NCBI GenBank assembly: GCA_049514575.1
Contig: JBEKUX010000011.1
Coordinates: 1 to 63,307 of the forward strand
Reading direction: 5' to 3'
Length of the DNA stretch: 63,307 bases
Source: BOG-1184 sp049514575
GTDB lineage: Bacteria > Fibrobacterota > Chitinivibrionia > Chitinivibrionales > Chitinispirillaceae
Every line of letters starts with the position of its first letter. Positions within the stretch are counted from its first letter, which is position 1. Below the pieces are notes generated by a model. That model saw only the letters and a program-made list of their open reading frames with translations, was not told where the DNA came from and made no database searches. This document shows, piece by piece, positions 35,056 through 44,089 of the stretch. The position numbers and the translations under genes were made by a program.

Positions 35056-36576
35056 ATGGCAGAATCGCAAAAGGCAGAAACGCAGAAAACATCCTCAGCT
35101 GGCGAAGGACTGGGATACATTTACGAAACCATGAGTCTTTCGGTTCCGGATCATGCGGTCGATATTTCAGGGTTTAAAAACGCCGAGGTGCTGGCCGAAA
35201 GCAAGGCTAACGAGCGCATCGGCGCGGCGTTGGCATTTTTCGTGGACAGCGTTCTGCGCACCACAAAAACAGTCGACCGGATCGATAAAGCGGTACTCGA
35301 CAATCAAATCGCCGAGATTGACCGTAAAATTTCATCGCAGCTCGACGAAGTCCTCCATCATCCGAATTTCCAGAAAATGGAAGCGGCCTGGCGGAGCCTT
35401 AAGTTCTTAGTGGACCGTACCGATTTTCGAAAAAATGTCAAAATAGATCTTCTTGATGTCTCGAAAGACGAACTTGCTGAGGATTTTGAGGATTCACCGG
35501 AAACAATCCAGTCCGGTCTTTATAAACATGTATATACCGACGAATATGACACCCCCGGAGGCGAGCCATACGGCGCCATGATAGCAAGTTTCGAATTTGA
35601 CAGCTCGGCGCCTGATATTGGGCTTCTGCAGGAAGTTTCAAAAGTGGCGGCAAGCTGCCACTGTCCCTTCATCAGTTCTGCAGGTTCGAATTTCTTTAAA
35701 AAAGGGAAGATTCAGGATCTGCCGAAGGTCGATGACCTGAAGACATTCATGGAACGCAGCGATTTCCTCCGGTGGAACTCGTTTCGGCAAACCGAAGACG
35801 CCCGCTATGTCGGGCTTGTGCTGCCGCGGTTTGAACTGCGGCTTCCCTATGGCCCGGATACGGTACCGGTCAAGGAATTCAATTACACTGAGAGCGTCAA
35901 GGGCGACGAACACGATAAATATTTGTGGGGCAATGCAGCATTCGCATTTGCGGCTAATATGGTGCGTTCGTTCACCGACAACGGCTGGTGTGTCCAGATT
36001 CGCGGCCCGGAATCAGGCGGCAAAGTCGAAGATCTGCCGATCCACCTCTACGATGTGGGTAAGGGTCAGCAGATGAAAATCCCGACCGAAATCCTCATTC
36101 CTGAAACGCGCGAGTTCGAATTTGCCCAGGAAGGGTTTATTCCGCTTTCGTTTTACAAGAACCGCAATTACGCCTGTTTCTTTTCGGCCAATTCATGCCA
36201 GAAACCGCTGGAGACCGATGACAAGAACGTAACGGCGAACATGCGAATCAATTCACGGCTACCGTACATTTTCCTGGTTTCGCGCATAGCCCATTACCTG
36301 AAGGTGATTCAGCGGGAAAATATCGGGTCCACGAAAAGCAAGATGGTTTTGCAGGACGAACTGAACCGGTGGATAAAAAGCCTTGTGACCGAGATGAACG
36401 ATCCGGGACCTGAGCTTATCGCAACGCATCCGCTCAAAGCGGCTGAAGTGACGGTGAGCGAGGTGGAAGACAACCCGGGGTTCTTCAGCGTGAGCCTGGC
36501 GGTGACCCCGCACTTTCAGATTGAGGGGATCGACATCAATCTTTCACTCGTTTCCCAGATGCCGAAGGGGAAGTAG
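35056..36576 (+). CDS. tssC: Type VI sheath large subunit TssC/VipB
   Basis: The protein has 506 residues, full length. The conserved N-terminal linker and helix include IDRKISSQLDEVLHHPNFQK followed by MEAAWRSLKFLVDRTDF. The core contains EPYGAMIASFEFD and the RYVGLVLPRFELRLPYG segment, and the C-terminal region has PGFFSVSLAVTPHFQIEGID. These sites mark the handshake strands with TssB and the sheath surface normally recognised by ClpV. No clpV/tssH gene is in the window. AGGAG precedes the ATG. Confidence 0.97.
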   Translation: MAESQKAETQKTSSAGEGLGYIYETMSLSVPDHAVDISGFKNAEVLAESKANERIGAALAFFVDSVLRTTKTVDRIDKAVLDNQIAEIDRKISSQLDEVLHHPNFQKMEAAWRSLKFLVDRTDFRKNVKIDLLDVSKDELAEDFEDSPETIQSGLYKHVYTDEYDTPGGEPYGAMIASFEFDSSAPDIGLLQEVSKVAASCHCPFISSAGSNFFKKGKIQDLPKVDDLKTFMERSDFLRWNSFRQTEDARYVGLVLPRFELRLPYGPDTVPVKEFNYTESVKGDEHDKYLWGNAAFAFAANMVRSFTDNGWCVQIRGPESGGKVEDLPIHLYDVGKGQQMKIPTEILIPETREFEFAQEGFIPLSFYKNRNYACFFSANSCQKPLETDDKNVTANMRINSRLPYIFLVSRIAHYLKVIQRENIGSTKSKMVLQDELNRWIKSLVTEMNDPGPELIATHPLKAAEVTVSEVEDNPGFFSVSLAVTPHFQIEGIDINLSLVSQMPKGK

Positions 36577-36651
36577 TGTTCGTAAATGGCGTATGCATCG
36601 TTAGCAACAAAGAACGATCTTTTCATTCAATAACGAGAAAGGAGTTTTGTC

Positions 36652-37137
36652 ATGCCAATTCCAGCAAATATGTGGCTGACCGATGATGGGGGCAAAGCCA
36701 TAGAAGGTTCGGTCGACGTGGCGGGAAGGGAAAAGAGCATCGAAATACACGAATTTGAACATGAGGTGCGTATCCCCACCGACCCCGATACCGGCAAACT
36801 GACGGGAACGCGGAAGCACGAGGCGATCCGTCTGGTGAAGGCGTTTGACTCGTCGTCACCGTATCTTTACAAGGCGGTCTGCGAGGGCCAGACGCTGAAC
36901 AAGGTCGAGATAAAATGGTACCGGATTGATGACACCGGTACGGAGACCGAGTATTTCAACCACAAACTTGAGGGCGTCAAGATCTGCTCTGTCAAGCCGA
37001 TCATGTACAATGTTAAAGATCCTTCCAAAGAACGATATGTGCACCTCGAAGAGGTGCAGATGCGCTATCAGAAAATTACGTGGACCTACTGCGACGGAAA
37101 TCTTCAAGCTTCAGATTCGTGGAAGGAAGGAAGATAA
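36652..37137 (+). CDS. hcp: Hcp-family tube protein (TssD)
   Basis: The protein has 161 residues, typical of Hcp1-like proteins. It begins MPIPANMWLTDDGGKAIEGS and has the beta-barrel segments IEIHEFEHEV and HEAIRLVKAFDSSSPYLYKA, ending in the conserved YQKITWTYCDGN with its tryptophan. Hcp hexamers stack into the inner tube that carries effectors. No C-terminal toxin extension is present. AAAGGAG precedes the ATG. It is the last gene of the module, and a strong bidirectional hairpin follows 24 bases later. Confidence 0.95.
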   Translation: MPIPANMWLTDDGGKAIEGSVDVAGREKSIEIHEFEHEVRIPTDPDTGKLTGTRKHEAIRLVKAFDSSSPYLYKAVCEGQTLNKVEIKWYRIDDTGTETEYFNHKLEGVKICSVKPIMYNVKDPSKERYVHLEEVQMRYQKITWTYCDGNLQASDSWKEGR

Positions 37138-37161
37138 AAACGGTTATTTCCGGGGATTGAT

Positions 37162-37199
37162 GAAACCGCCTCGTTACTAAAAAGTAAAGAGGCGGTTTC
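37162..37199. terminator. Bidirectional terminator between hcp and the polysaccharide locus
   Basis: GAAACCGCCTC (37162-37172) pairs perfectly with GAGGCGGTTTC (37189-37199). The loop itself folds (TTACT/AGTAA), giving a stem of about 16 pairs. A and T tracts flank both ends, so it can serve hcp on the plus strand and the export gene on the minus strand. Confidence 0.9.
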
Positions 37200-37223
37200 T
37201 AATGCTCCGATTCGTGACAGACA

Positions 37224-38837
37224 TTAATGCTTCACGAGCGACACGAGTCCGATCGCCAAGCTTGCTGCTGCCATGATCAAGCCCACGGTCGGGAGGAGGA
37301 CCATGTTATAAAATTTATATTCTCTTGCCATCGGCACCGAAATGATGTCGCCATCCTCGATTTCTTCATTACAGCTTTTAACCTGAAAAACATAATTTCC
37401 GAACGATGAGAAGGCCGAGACGTTCGATTTGTCCGCATTGTTCGTCATTCCTCCTGCGAGGTCAAGGTAGTAATCTTTCCGTTGATGAGGCACGAAAGCA
37501 TAACCGCCCGGATATTTCACGCTGCCGCTTACATATACCATATTCTCCTTACGTGGTATTACAAGTACATCTTTGTTTTTAAGGATGGATTCGGGGTGGT
37601 CTTTTATCCGCACGACCTGATAATCTTTTGAAGCAGTCATCAGGCTGAGCCCGGCAGAAACTTCCGGTCGAATAGCCGCCTCCACAGTATTAATCGTATA
37701 AGGCGGAACCACCTTATCGGAACGAAGAATAACAATCCTGTTCGTATCTGCAAAGGATGTATAGCCGCCGGCAAGCGCGATGATCGTCTGAATTGATGTC
37801 CCATTGTTTAGAATCGGGTAGGAGCCTGGCCGAACAGCTTCACCGCTCACGCTTGCAATATTGACTGCAGAATAATCGTTTTTTACCGGAACCATAATGA
37901 CGTCATGATTTTTCAGACAGAAATCCTCGGTCTGTTTCAGGTTATACGTTATTTGCTGATATTCACGTCCGTCCTCTGTTCTCTGAATAAGAATGTGCTC
38001 TGAGTCGGCATTTTCATTAAAAAAGAAGAACGATAAAAAGTCGCTGATGCGCTCATTATTATGGATCGGAATTAAACCGTTGATCCAGGCCCGAAGCCCG
38101 CTCCCACCGATGAAAACTCTGTTTGTAGCTGGAATAAGGTATAATTGATCACCCGGGTAAACATAGGGATTTTGGGAAAAATTACCCTTATAAAGAAAAG
38201 CGAGTAGATCGAAACAGCCGACGGTATCCTGGTTTTTCAAGCGTACTTCACGGAAATTAATCTCACTCAGATTCGAACTCGATATTACTTTCAGGGCGTC
38301 CCAGAGCCGCGTGGCTCCGAGAAAGCTGCAAGCGCCGGGGCTATTTACCGAACCGAAAGCGGTAATCTGCGCTGTTTTTAAACCTTCCAGAAGGACCCGG
38401 ATTTGATTGGGTTTTCTCAGCTTCTGATGCATATAGTCCGCAATAGTAATTTTTGCTTTGGCAAGGGTCATTTTGCCGCCAAGAGGTATTATTCCCAGGG
38501 CAGGGACAATCAGATAATAATCTTGAGTAACGACGCCGGCATAGTTCATGGAAGGCAGATCGACAAGATAAATATGGAACACATCTCCTCCGCCGATATA
38601 GTAAGAATTTTCGTCTATTGAGTTGTCGATTTTACTTCCCACAAGAGCATTTGTTGGCATCGAGGAAAAAATAGAAAAAGCGGAAGGAGATGATTCCGAT
38701 GAAGAAGTATTCGCTGCCTGAGCAGCATCTTGAGCGTATAATTGCTTTCCCAGGAATCCACAAGCAACAATAACGGCAACCTTTGGCATGAAGGAAGCAA
38801 ACGCTTTGACTTCATCTACCAATGATTTTTTACCCAT
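37224..38837 (-). CDS. Wza-like polysaccharide export protein with SLBB domains
   Basis: The protein has 537 residues. An N-terminal export signal (about 15-36, PKVAVIVACGFLGKQLYAQD) is followed by a Ser-rich linker. The poly_export domain is about 75-155 (YYIGGGDVFHIYLVDLP). Three to four SLBB-type beta-grasp repeats follow, for example TAQITAFGSVNSPGACSFL, NIASVSGEAVRPGSYPI and NMVYVSGSVKYPGGYAFVP. A C-terminal hydrophobic helix (about 512-535) replaces Wza's amphipathic outer-membrane helix and may anchor it. It would form the periplasmic-to-outer-membrane polymer channel. AAGGAGA precedes the ATG. It is at the promoter-distal end of a wzz-polymerase-export operon. Confidence 0.92.
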   Translation of the reverse strand: MGKKSLVDEVKAFASFMPKVAVIVACGFLGKQLYAQDAAQAANTSSSESSPSAFSIFSSMPTNALVGSKIDNSIDENSYYIGGGDVFHIYLVDLPSMNYAGVVTQDYYLIVPALGIIPLGGKMTLAKAKITIADYMHQKLRKPNQIRVLLEGLKTAQITAFGSVNSPGACSFLGATRLWDALKVISSSNLSEINFREVRLKNQDTVGCFDLLAFLYKGNFSQNPYVYPGDQLYLIPATNRVFIGGSGLRAWINGLIPIHNNERISDFLSFFFFNENADSEHILIQRTEDGREYQQITYNLKQTEDFCLKNHDVIMVPVKNDYSAVNIASVSGEAVRPGSYPILNNGTSIQTIIALAGGYTSFADTNRIVILRSDKVVPPYTINTVEAAIRPEVSAGLSLMTASKDYQVVRIKDHPESILKNKDVLVIPRKENMVYVSGSVKYPGGYAFVPHQRKDYYLDLAGGMTNNADKSNVSAFSSFGNYVFQVKSCNEEIEDGDIISVPMAREYKFYNMVLLPTVGLIMAAASLAIGLVSLVKH

Positions 38838-38870
38838 TGGATAAATTCTCCTTGCTAATGAACAGTATGA

Positions 38871-40250
38871 TTATCGCGGTGCAAAATCCGGTAATTTCCG
38901 CAGCATCCCCTGTTTACAAAGAAAGGACAAGCAGGCAAACACTGAAAATAAAAATACAATAAAAGTAAAACTTCCGATAATGCTGTCGAAAAGGCCGTGG
39001 ATCGAAGAAATCACTATTGCAACTATTAAACCATTCCTTAAATAAGCTGTTTCTGGCGGCAATCGTATGCGTGCCGAATAGATGATGGAGCCGAGAATTA
39101 AATAAAGCCACCCGAACAGCCCTATTGCACCCCATCCAAGAAAGATTTCAACGAATTCATTATGTGAGGACATATGTTCATCCGGATCATAAAATTTTAT
39201 GAATCCATATTTGTATTTTTCGTGCTTAAAATTATCGAATCCGATACCGAAGAGATAATGATTTGCTTTTGCCATGGAAAAAGCCGCTTTGAGCAGCCCG
39301 GTGCGGATACTATTCGATTCCCACTCCGCCCGGTTAGGGTTGAAGGTACGCTGTAGCATGCCCCTGCCAAAAACACCTATTGACCCAAACGCCACAAGTA
39401 AAACCAGGAATGTCGCCCTTAAGGATCTGGCAGTGAAAGCAAAAAACGGCGGGAGAATTAACAAACCGAAAAAACTGCCTCTGGTTGCGGTCATAAGCAT
39501 GCAGGCCCCATAGATAACCGAAAGGAACGAAAAAAGAATTCTCGAAAAAAATTTTTTTTCATGAATTGCCACGAACAGAACCAGCGGAAAAGAAAGATCA
39601 AGCCACGAAGCGATCTGATTGGCTTGGACCTCCACGCTGCCGCCAAACCGCTCTGTAAGTATTTTACTGGCAAGCCCCTGCTGGAAATATAAAACGATGA
39701 CATAAATAATCTCTGGAAAAACCGACAGTATCAACGCAATGACCACATACCGTAAAGAGATAATGCCGAGTTCGAGAAGCATATAGATACTGAGAAAGAC
39801 CAGAAAAGCAAGGAAAAATCGAAATTCACCCAACCAGAAATAATTATAGACTCCGTTATGAAGGACTGTCTGGTAAATAACGGAAACGAAAAGACCCATA
39901 ATCATTATTAACAATGCGCTGCCAAGGGGAATTTTTTTTTTAGGAACAGTAATCAGATAGTGGATCAGGAGAAAGGGAAAGAATGGCACAAGGATGGGAA
40001 AGTAGTAATCATACCAAGGTGTACCTAAAATATAGTTAACGACGCCTATTGTAAGAAGCCCGTAAATAATAAAGGCAAAGCCGTTTACCTGAAGCTTATG
40101 TTTGAGAAACAATGCACAAAGTAATGCACCCATTAAAAGCGACATGATGAGTATCGCGATTTCCCCGAGTGGCTGGAGAAAAAAAACAAAAAAAAAGAGC
40201 AAAAGGAAATAGCTTCCAACGGAACGGATTTTCTTCGACGCGAACGTCAT
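38871..40250 (-). CDS. O-antigen ligase/polymerase family membrane protein (WaaL/Wzy-like)
   Basis: The protein has 459 residues, with about 12 membrane segments from residue 12. A large periplasmic loop near 330-375 holds LFGIGFDNFKHEKYKYGFI and DPDEHMSSHNEFVEIFLGWG. The conserved His-Asn in SSHNEFVEIFLGWG is the Wzy_C/O-antigen ligase signature. Family members either polymerise or ligate lipid-linked glycans at the periplasmic face, and sequence alone does not separate them. Being sandwiched between wzz and the export gene favours polymerase (Wzy). The start overlaps the wzz stop by 4 bases, so translation is coupled. Confidence 0.88.
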   Translation of the reverse strand: MTFASKKIRSVGSYFLLLFFFVFFLQPLGEIAILIMSLLMGALLCALFLKHKLQVNGFAFIIYGLLTIGVVNYILGTPWYDYYFPILVPFFPFLLIHYLITVPKKKIPLGSALLIMIMGLFVSVIYQTVLHNGVYNYFWLGEFRFFLAFLVFLSIYMLLELGIISLRYVVIALILSVFPEIIYVIVLYFQQGLASKILTERFGGSVEVQANQIASWLDLSFPLVLFVAIHEKKFFSRILFSFLSVIYGACMLMTATRGSFFGLLILPPFFAFTARSLRATFLVLLVAFGSIGVFGRGMLQRTFNPNRAEWESNSIRTGLLKAAFSMAKANHYLFGIGFDNFKHEKYKYGFIKFYDPDEHMSSHNEFVEIFLGWGAIGLFGWLYLILGSIIYSARIRLPPETAYLRNGLIVAIVISSIHGLFDSIIGSFTFIVFLFSVFACLSFLCKQGMLRKLPDFAPR

Positions 40251-41398
40251 CGTTCATTGCTCTTTATCGCCTGTAAAAGCGACCGTACAAGTTCATTATT
40301 TGCAACGACATTTAAGAAGTAGAATTGATAGCCATATATACAAAAAAGCGCCATATGAAAACTGATGAAGATCAACAACATAACTAAGAGTCGATGCGGT
40401 CTTGCCTTATAGATTGGAACAAACGGAGGATCAATTACTGTCAGCAAAGAAATGTTCCTCTGTTCCTGAACACGGGCCTGTTCGAGTTCCCTTGTAAGCA
40501 GAATTATCACCTGGTTCTCGACCTCGGTTTCCCGTGCAAGATTTGAATATTGAGGAAGGAGTCTTGCGGAAAGCTCAAGGCTCGGCATAACATCCAGATT
40601 AGAAGCGGACTCGATCTGCAAAAGCTGTTGATTGTATAACTGGTTGTTTCTTTCGAGTTCTTCAAGTTCTGGAAGTGCGCCATGAAACTCCTGCTGGAGC
40701 GCTTTCATCTTAAGTTCGTTAAGAATAGCACTCGACTTTATGTCGGCATAGGTTTTCAAAGAAAGTTTCATTTGATCAGGCATGGAAAAGGCTTTATTAG
40801 CAAGCTGAAACTGTTCAAACGCCATCTGGAGGCTGTCGAGAATACGTTTGTGGTTAAAAAGATGCTCTTCGACGAACTTGCGATTGCGATGGGCAAGCCC
40901 AGTGGAAAGATCCTTTACCGATGAATCGATCAGTGTAAATGCAAAATTACACATTAATCTCGCCGTATCTGCGGATGGGTGATAACACGAAACAGTGTAA
41001 GAAACAATTTTTTCAAAGCCCATGCTTCCCTTTACTGTGGTTTTAAACTCAACATACTTTTTTATCCTTTTTAATGCTATTTCGAATTTTGCCGGATATC
41101 TGTCAATATGCCACACTTTATATAAATTAAATTGCTCGATGATACGCTTCTTGACCGCCGCGCTGTTGAAAATAATTTCGACCTGGTCGTACATAATCGA
41201 CGTTCCACCTATCAGCGGGATCCCCATAACAGCGGCGCCAACCGTTGACCCTTCGGCCGGTGGCAGGAATGTCACCTCGGACTTAAACTCTGGATGTGTA
41301 AAGAAAAAGGCGGACACAAATGACCATATGAAAATGATCGTGGAACTAACACAAAGAACGGCCCTTTTTTTCCAGAGAAACAATAGAAACTCATTCAC
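40247..41398 (-). CDS. Wzz-type chain-length determinant protein
   Basis: The protein has 383 residues, starting at GTG 41396-41398 with AAAGGTGGT ahead. Membrane segments at about 13-33 and near 350-370 flank a long periplasmic coiled-coil (about 180-300; LNELKMKALQQEFHGALPEL). The N-terminal half contains VTFLPPAEGSTVGA and the C-terminal VIDPPFVPIYKARPHRLLVM. The Pro-rich motif before TM2 is the Wzz/PCP signature. There is no C-terminal tyrosine-kinase domain, so it is a PCP-1/2b-like protein and not a BY-kinase. It sets polymer length with the neighbouring polymerase. Confidence 0.92.
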   Translation of the reverse strand: MNEFLLFLWKKRAVLCVSSTIIFIWSFVSAFFFTHPEFKSEVTFLPPAEGSTVGAAVMGIPLIGGTSIMYDQVEIIFNSAAVKKRIIEQFNLYKVWHIDRYPAKFEIALKRIKKYVEFKTTVKGSMGFEKIVSYTVSCYHPSADTARLMCNFAFTLIDSSVKDLSTGLAHRNRKFVEEHLFNHKRILDSLQMAFEQFQLANKAFSMPDQMKLSLKTYADIKSSAILNELKMKALQQEFHGALPELEELERNNQLYNQQLLQIESASNLDVMPSLELSARLLPQYSNLARETEVENQVIILLTRELEQARVQEQRNISLLTVIDPPFVPIYKARPHRLLVMLLIFISFHMALFCIYGYQFYFLNVVANNELVRSLLQAIKSNER

Positions 41399-41439
41399 CG
41401 AATTACCACCTTTATTGTAAAAATCTCAATAATAAAGTA

Positions 41440-41468
41440 ATATTATGAAATTAAGATACGATTTACAA
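41440..41468 (-). promoter_or_regulatory. Candidate promoter of the wzz-polymerase-export operon
   Basis: On the minus strand TTGTAA (41463-41468) and TAATAT (41440-41445) are 17 bases apart, 42 bases ahead of the GTG start. It lies in an AT-rich gap, so chance matches are possible. Confidence 0.4.
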
Positions 41469-41553
41469 AAATACTTAATGGTTATAAGTTTTGGTAGAAT
41501 TTTAATTGTATTTTACAGCCGGGGCTTTATATATAGTCGTGCGATGGATTTAA

Positions 41554-41658
41554 ATGAATAACCCTATCTGCATTATTACAAGCGCAGGCGGTGAGCAGAT
41601 GTTTTTCAACGTCATCGGGGAGTCGATGCAGCGTTCTGCAACGATAATTATAAATTGA
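41554..41658 (+). CDS. 34-codon ORF upstream of a GT2 gene, possible remnant or upstream ORF
   Basis: ATG 41554 to TGA 41656-41658, beginning MNNPICIITSAGGEQ. There is no recognised family and no strong ribosome site. It ends 9 bases before the glycosyltransferase ATG, and its TGA overlaps that gene's GAGGAA ribosome site. It could be a translational coupler, the decayed end of a lost gene, or chance. Confidence 0.3.
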   Translation: MNNPICIITSAGGEQMFFNVIGESMQRSATIIIN

Positions 41659-41667
41659 GGAAATGAT

Positions 41668-42405
41668 ATGACTACAACATTGTTGGTATTTACTAAAAAT
41701 GAAATTGACGGCATGAGGGTAATCATGCCACAAATTAATACTGAATGGTGTAATCAAATATTGGTTGTCGATGGTAATTCAACGGATGGCACCGTAGAAT
41801 ATGCGCGCGAAATGGGGTATGAGGTATATATACAAAATAAACCAGGACTAAGAAACGCCTATCAAGAAGCATGGCATCTGATAAAGAGTGATTATGTAAT
41901 TACTTTTAGTCCGGATGGAAATTCACCGCCCGAATATATACCAAAATTAATCGATAAAATAAATGAAGGATACGATATGGTAATTGGCTCTCGTTATTAC
42001 CAGGGAGCAAAAAGTAAGGATGACGATGTAATAACTGCTTTTGGGAATTGGCTTTTCACAACAACGATAAATTTACTACATAAGGGTAATTATACCGATG
42101 CGATGACTATATATAGAATTTATAAAAAGGATTTGTTTTACCGCCTCGGATTAAATGAAAATTCCACCTATTCATTATATGAAAAATTTTTTTTTACAAG
42201 TATAGGCGTGGAACCCGTATTGTCGGTTCGGTGCGCAAAGGAAGGGCTAAAAACAGCCGACATAGCGTGTCCTGAGCCGCCGAGAATCGGCGGAGAACGG
42301 AAGCTCCAAATTGTCAGATGGGGTTTAGCGTATATGGCACAAGTTTTAATTGAAAGGTTTATTTCGAAAAGGAATATCCGTACCGGGAAAACGGAAAAAA
42401 TTTAA
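41668..42405 (+). CDS. GT2 family glycosyltransferase (dolichol-phosphate mannosyltransferase-like)
   Basis: The protein has 245 residues. It opens TTLLVFTKNEIDGMRVIMPQ, then VVDGNSTDGTVEYAREMGYE, the GT-A nucleotide-binding fold. The metal/sugar motif reads YVITFSPDGNSPPE, with SPDGN in place of the usual DxD/DAD. The later DAMTIYRIYKKDLF aligns with the family's D-x-x-x-x-R/K catalytic region. It lacks C-terminal membrane segments, so it is probably a membrane-peripheral enzyme that loads sugar onto polyprenyl phosphate. Base composition is visibly AT-rich. It is divergent from wzz, and a polytopic protein follows after 16 bases. Confidence 0.85.
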   Translation: MTTTLLVFTKNEIDGMRVIMPQINTEWCNQILVVDGNSTDGTVEYAREMGYEVYIQNKPGLRNAYQEAWHLIKSDYVITFSPDGNSPPEYIPKLIDKINEGYDMVIGSRYYQGAKSKDDDVITAFGNWLFTTTINLLHKGNYTDAMTIYRIYKKDLFYRLGLNENSTYSLYEKFFFTSIGVEPVLSVRCAKEGLKTADIACPEPPRIGGERKLQIVRWGLAYMAQVLIERFISKRNIRTGKTEKI

Positions 42406-42421
42406 ACGAAAATGTTCGTTC

Positions 42422-44089
42422 ATGAAGCTGTACAGTTTTATCAAACAAAAAAACAAAGGCATGCTGTCTGCTTTTGTAGTCCTCTATAGTATAGCTTTGA
42501 TCCTCTTATTATTGAGTAATTATAATTATGTCTGGACACAACCGGAAGAGTTTAATTGGCGTGAATATATACTTGCCGATGGAACAGATATAAGGTTGCA
42601 CGATCTTTATAAAATATTTGATTGGCAGACATTCGAGTATGAAGCGCGCACCACGCGGCCATTATCATCAATGGCTGAGATAATTGATACAAAATTTCGT
42701 GTTTGGCTTTGGAAATATATAATTCCACATCCAAGTTTATCTATTACGTGGGTTTTGTTGCTATTAATAAGCCCTCTTGTTTTTTATAAATTTCTCCGTA
42801 ATATTGGAATTGGAAAAACACTATCGATAGTTATTTCTTGCTTATATGTAACTAATCCGGCGACCCTATCATTAGTGGTGGTCAATTTCCGGCCGTCCAA
42901 GCCGGTTGCTAATTTTGCAATTTTATTGTGTTTATATATAGCATCATCAATTAATAAAAGATCGATTGATCCAGGTAGTACTAACAGTCGGCACATCAAT
43001 CCATTAAAAAATTATTACATCCTGTGTTTGGTAATGCTTATTTCATTTTTTTTCGATGAGACAGCACTTATTTCTTACGTAGCCGTACCTTTGTTTTTTC
43101 CGAAGGTGGTTTTTGCTAATGTAAAAAGAATCATTGTTTTTATTATTATTCCAATAATAACATATTGTTGCTGCTATAAATTATTCCCATTTTTTGGCAA
43201 ACTGGCTGGATATTCCGGAAATAGTATCGCAAGCATAACAGAACACCATACGATAATAAATAATTCAACGGGGAATATAATTGATAAATTGGGCGGGCTA
43301 TTTACTACAGGATGGAAACTGGTTACTGCTGATATGTTTACAAACATAAAAATATTTTTGTCAGATAGCTTTGGATTAGTTAATCCGTCATTATCGCCAT
43401 CATACGTATATAAATTTCTGTGGGCCGCTACTGTATTGCTGTTAGTTTTAATAGTCATGGCGATAGTAATTAAATTATTTCGTTATATTCATAATAATAA
43501 AATAATTATTAAATCCAATCATTATACCATTGGTTCTGCATCTGTTGCTGCGCTGGTGGTGGTTACAGTGTTTGCAAATTTGTTGCTTCACCTTGTAGAT
43601 AATCATATCTGGGGATTGCATTGGCTCAGTACTTTTTGGGCGATTTTTTATTATATTTTGGTCGCAATAATATTAAATAAAATCAATTTAAATTATTTAT
43701 TAATGTTTACTGCTTCTATTTTTATTATAAGCACCTCATATTATAATTTTCTGTATGTTAATAATTCATTTAAAAAGTTCTTTTATTATCGTTCTATCGA
43801 TATCAAAGATATCTGGACGTACAGGGTAAATAGATTCCAAGTGGTTATTGATAAAAACGATGAAAATTATAAGTTGACTAAATATATTTGGAAAGAACAC
43901 AATAATATTTCAGTTATTCAACATATACCTACTGAGTTGTATTATTTAGTACATGATTTAAGGCTTGTTATACCAGGTAAAACATACGCTCAAAGATGGT
44001 CAGTGTTTGATGGTCATGTTAACACGTTTTCTTTGATAAGATCTGGTCGCCCCGGAAACAATTATTTCACGGTGTTACCTGAGAGGTAG
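42422..44089 (+). CDS. Polytopic membrane protein of unknown function (GT-C-like outline)
   Basis: 555 residues from ATG 42422; a longer frame from 42350 overlaps the GT2 gene. There are roughly 10-12 membrane segments starting at residue 14. An extracytoplasmic loop after TM1 carries several acidic residues (WTQPEEFNWREYILADGTD), the position of catalytic acids in GT-C enzymes. A C-terminal soluble tail of about 100 residues follows the last helix. It pairs with a cytoplasmic GT2, the usual donor-maker/user arrangement for polyprenyl-P-sugar. The DNA is very AT-rich, unlike housekeeping neighbours. Its 3' end overlaps the convergent gene by 23 bases. No firm family. Confidence 0.7.
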   Translation: MKLYSFIKQKNKGMLSAFVVLYSIALILLLLSNYNYVWTQPEEFNWREYILADGTDIRLHDLYKIFDWQTFEYEARTTRPLSSMAEIIDTKFRVWLWKYIIPHPSLSITWVLLLLISPLVFYKFLRNIGIGKTLSIVISCLYVTNPATLSLVVVNFRPSKPVANFAILLCLYIASSINKRSIDPGSTNSRHINPLKNYYILCLVMLISFFFDETALISYVAVPLFFPKVVFANVKRIIVFIIIPIITYCCCYKLFPFFGKLAGYSGNSIASITEHHTIINNSTGNIIDKLGGLFTTGWKLVTADMFTNIKIFLSDSFGLVNPSLSPSYVYKFLWAATVLLLVLIVMAIVIKLFRYIHNNKIIIKSNHYTIGSASVAALVVVTVFANLLLHLVDNHIWGLHWLSTFWAIFYYILVAIILNKINLNYLLMFTASIFIISTSYYNFLYVNNSFKKFFYYRSIDIKDIWTYRVNRFQVVIDKNDENYKLTKYIWKEHNNISVIQHIPTELYYLVHDLRLVIPGKTYAQRWSVFDGHVNTFSLIRSGRPGNNYFTVLPER

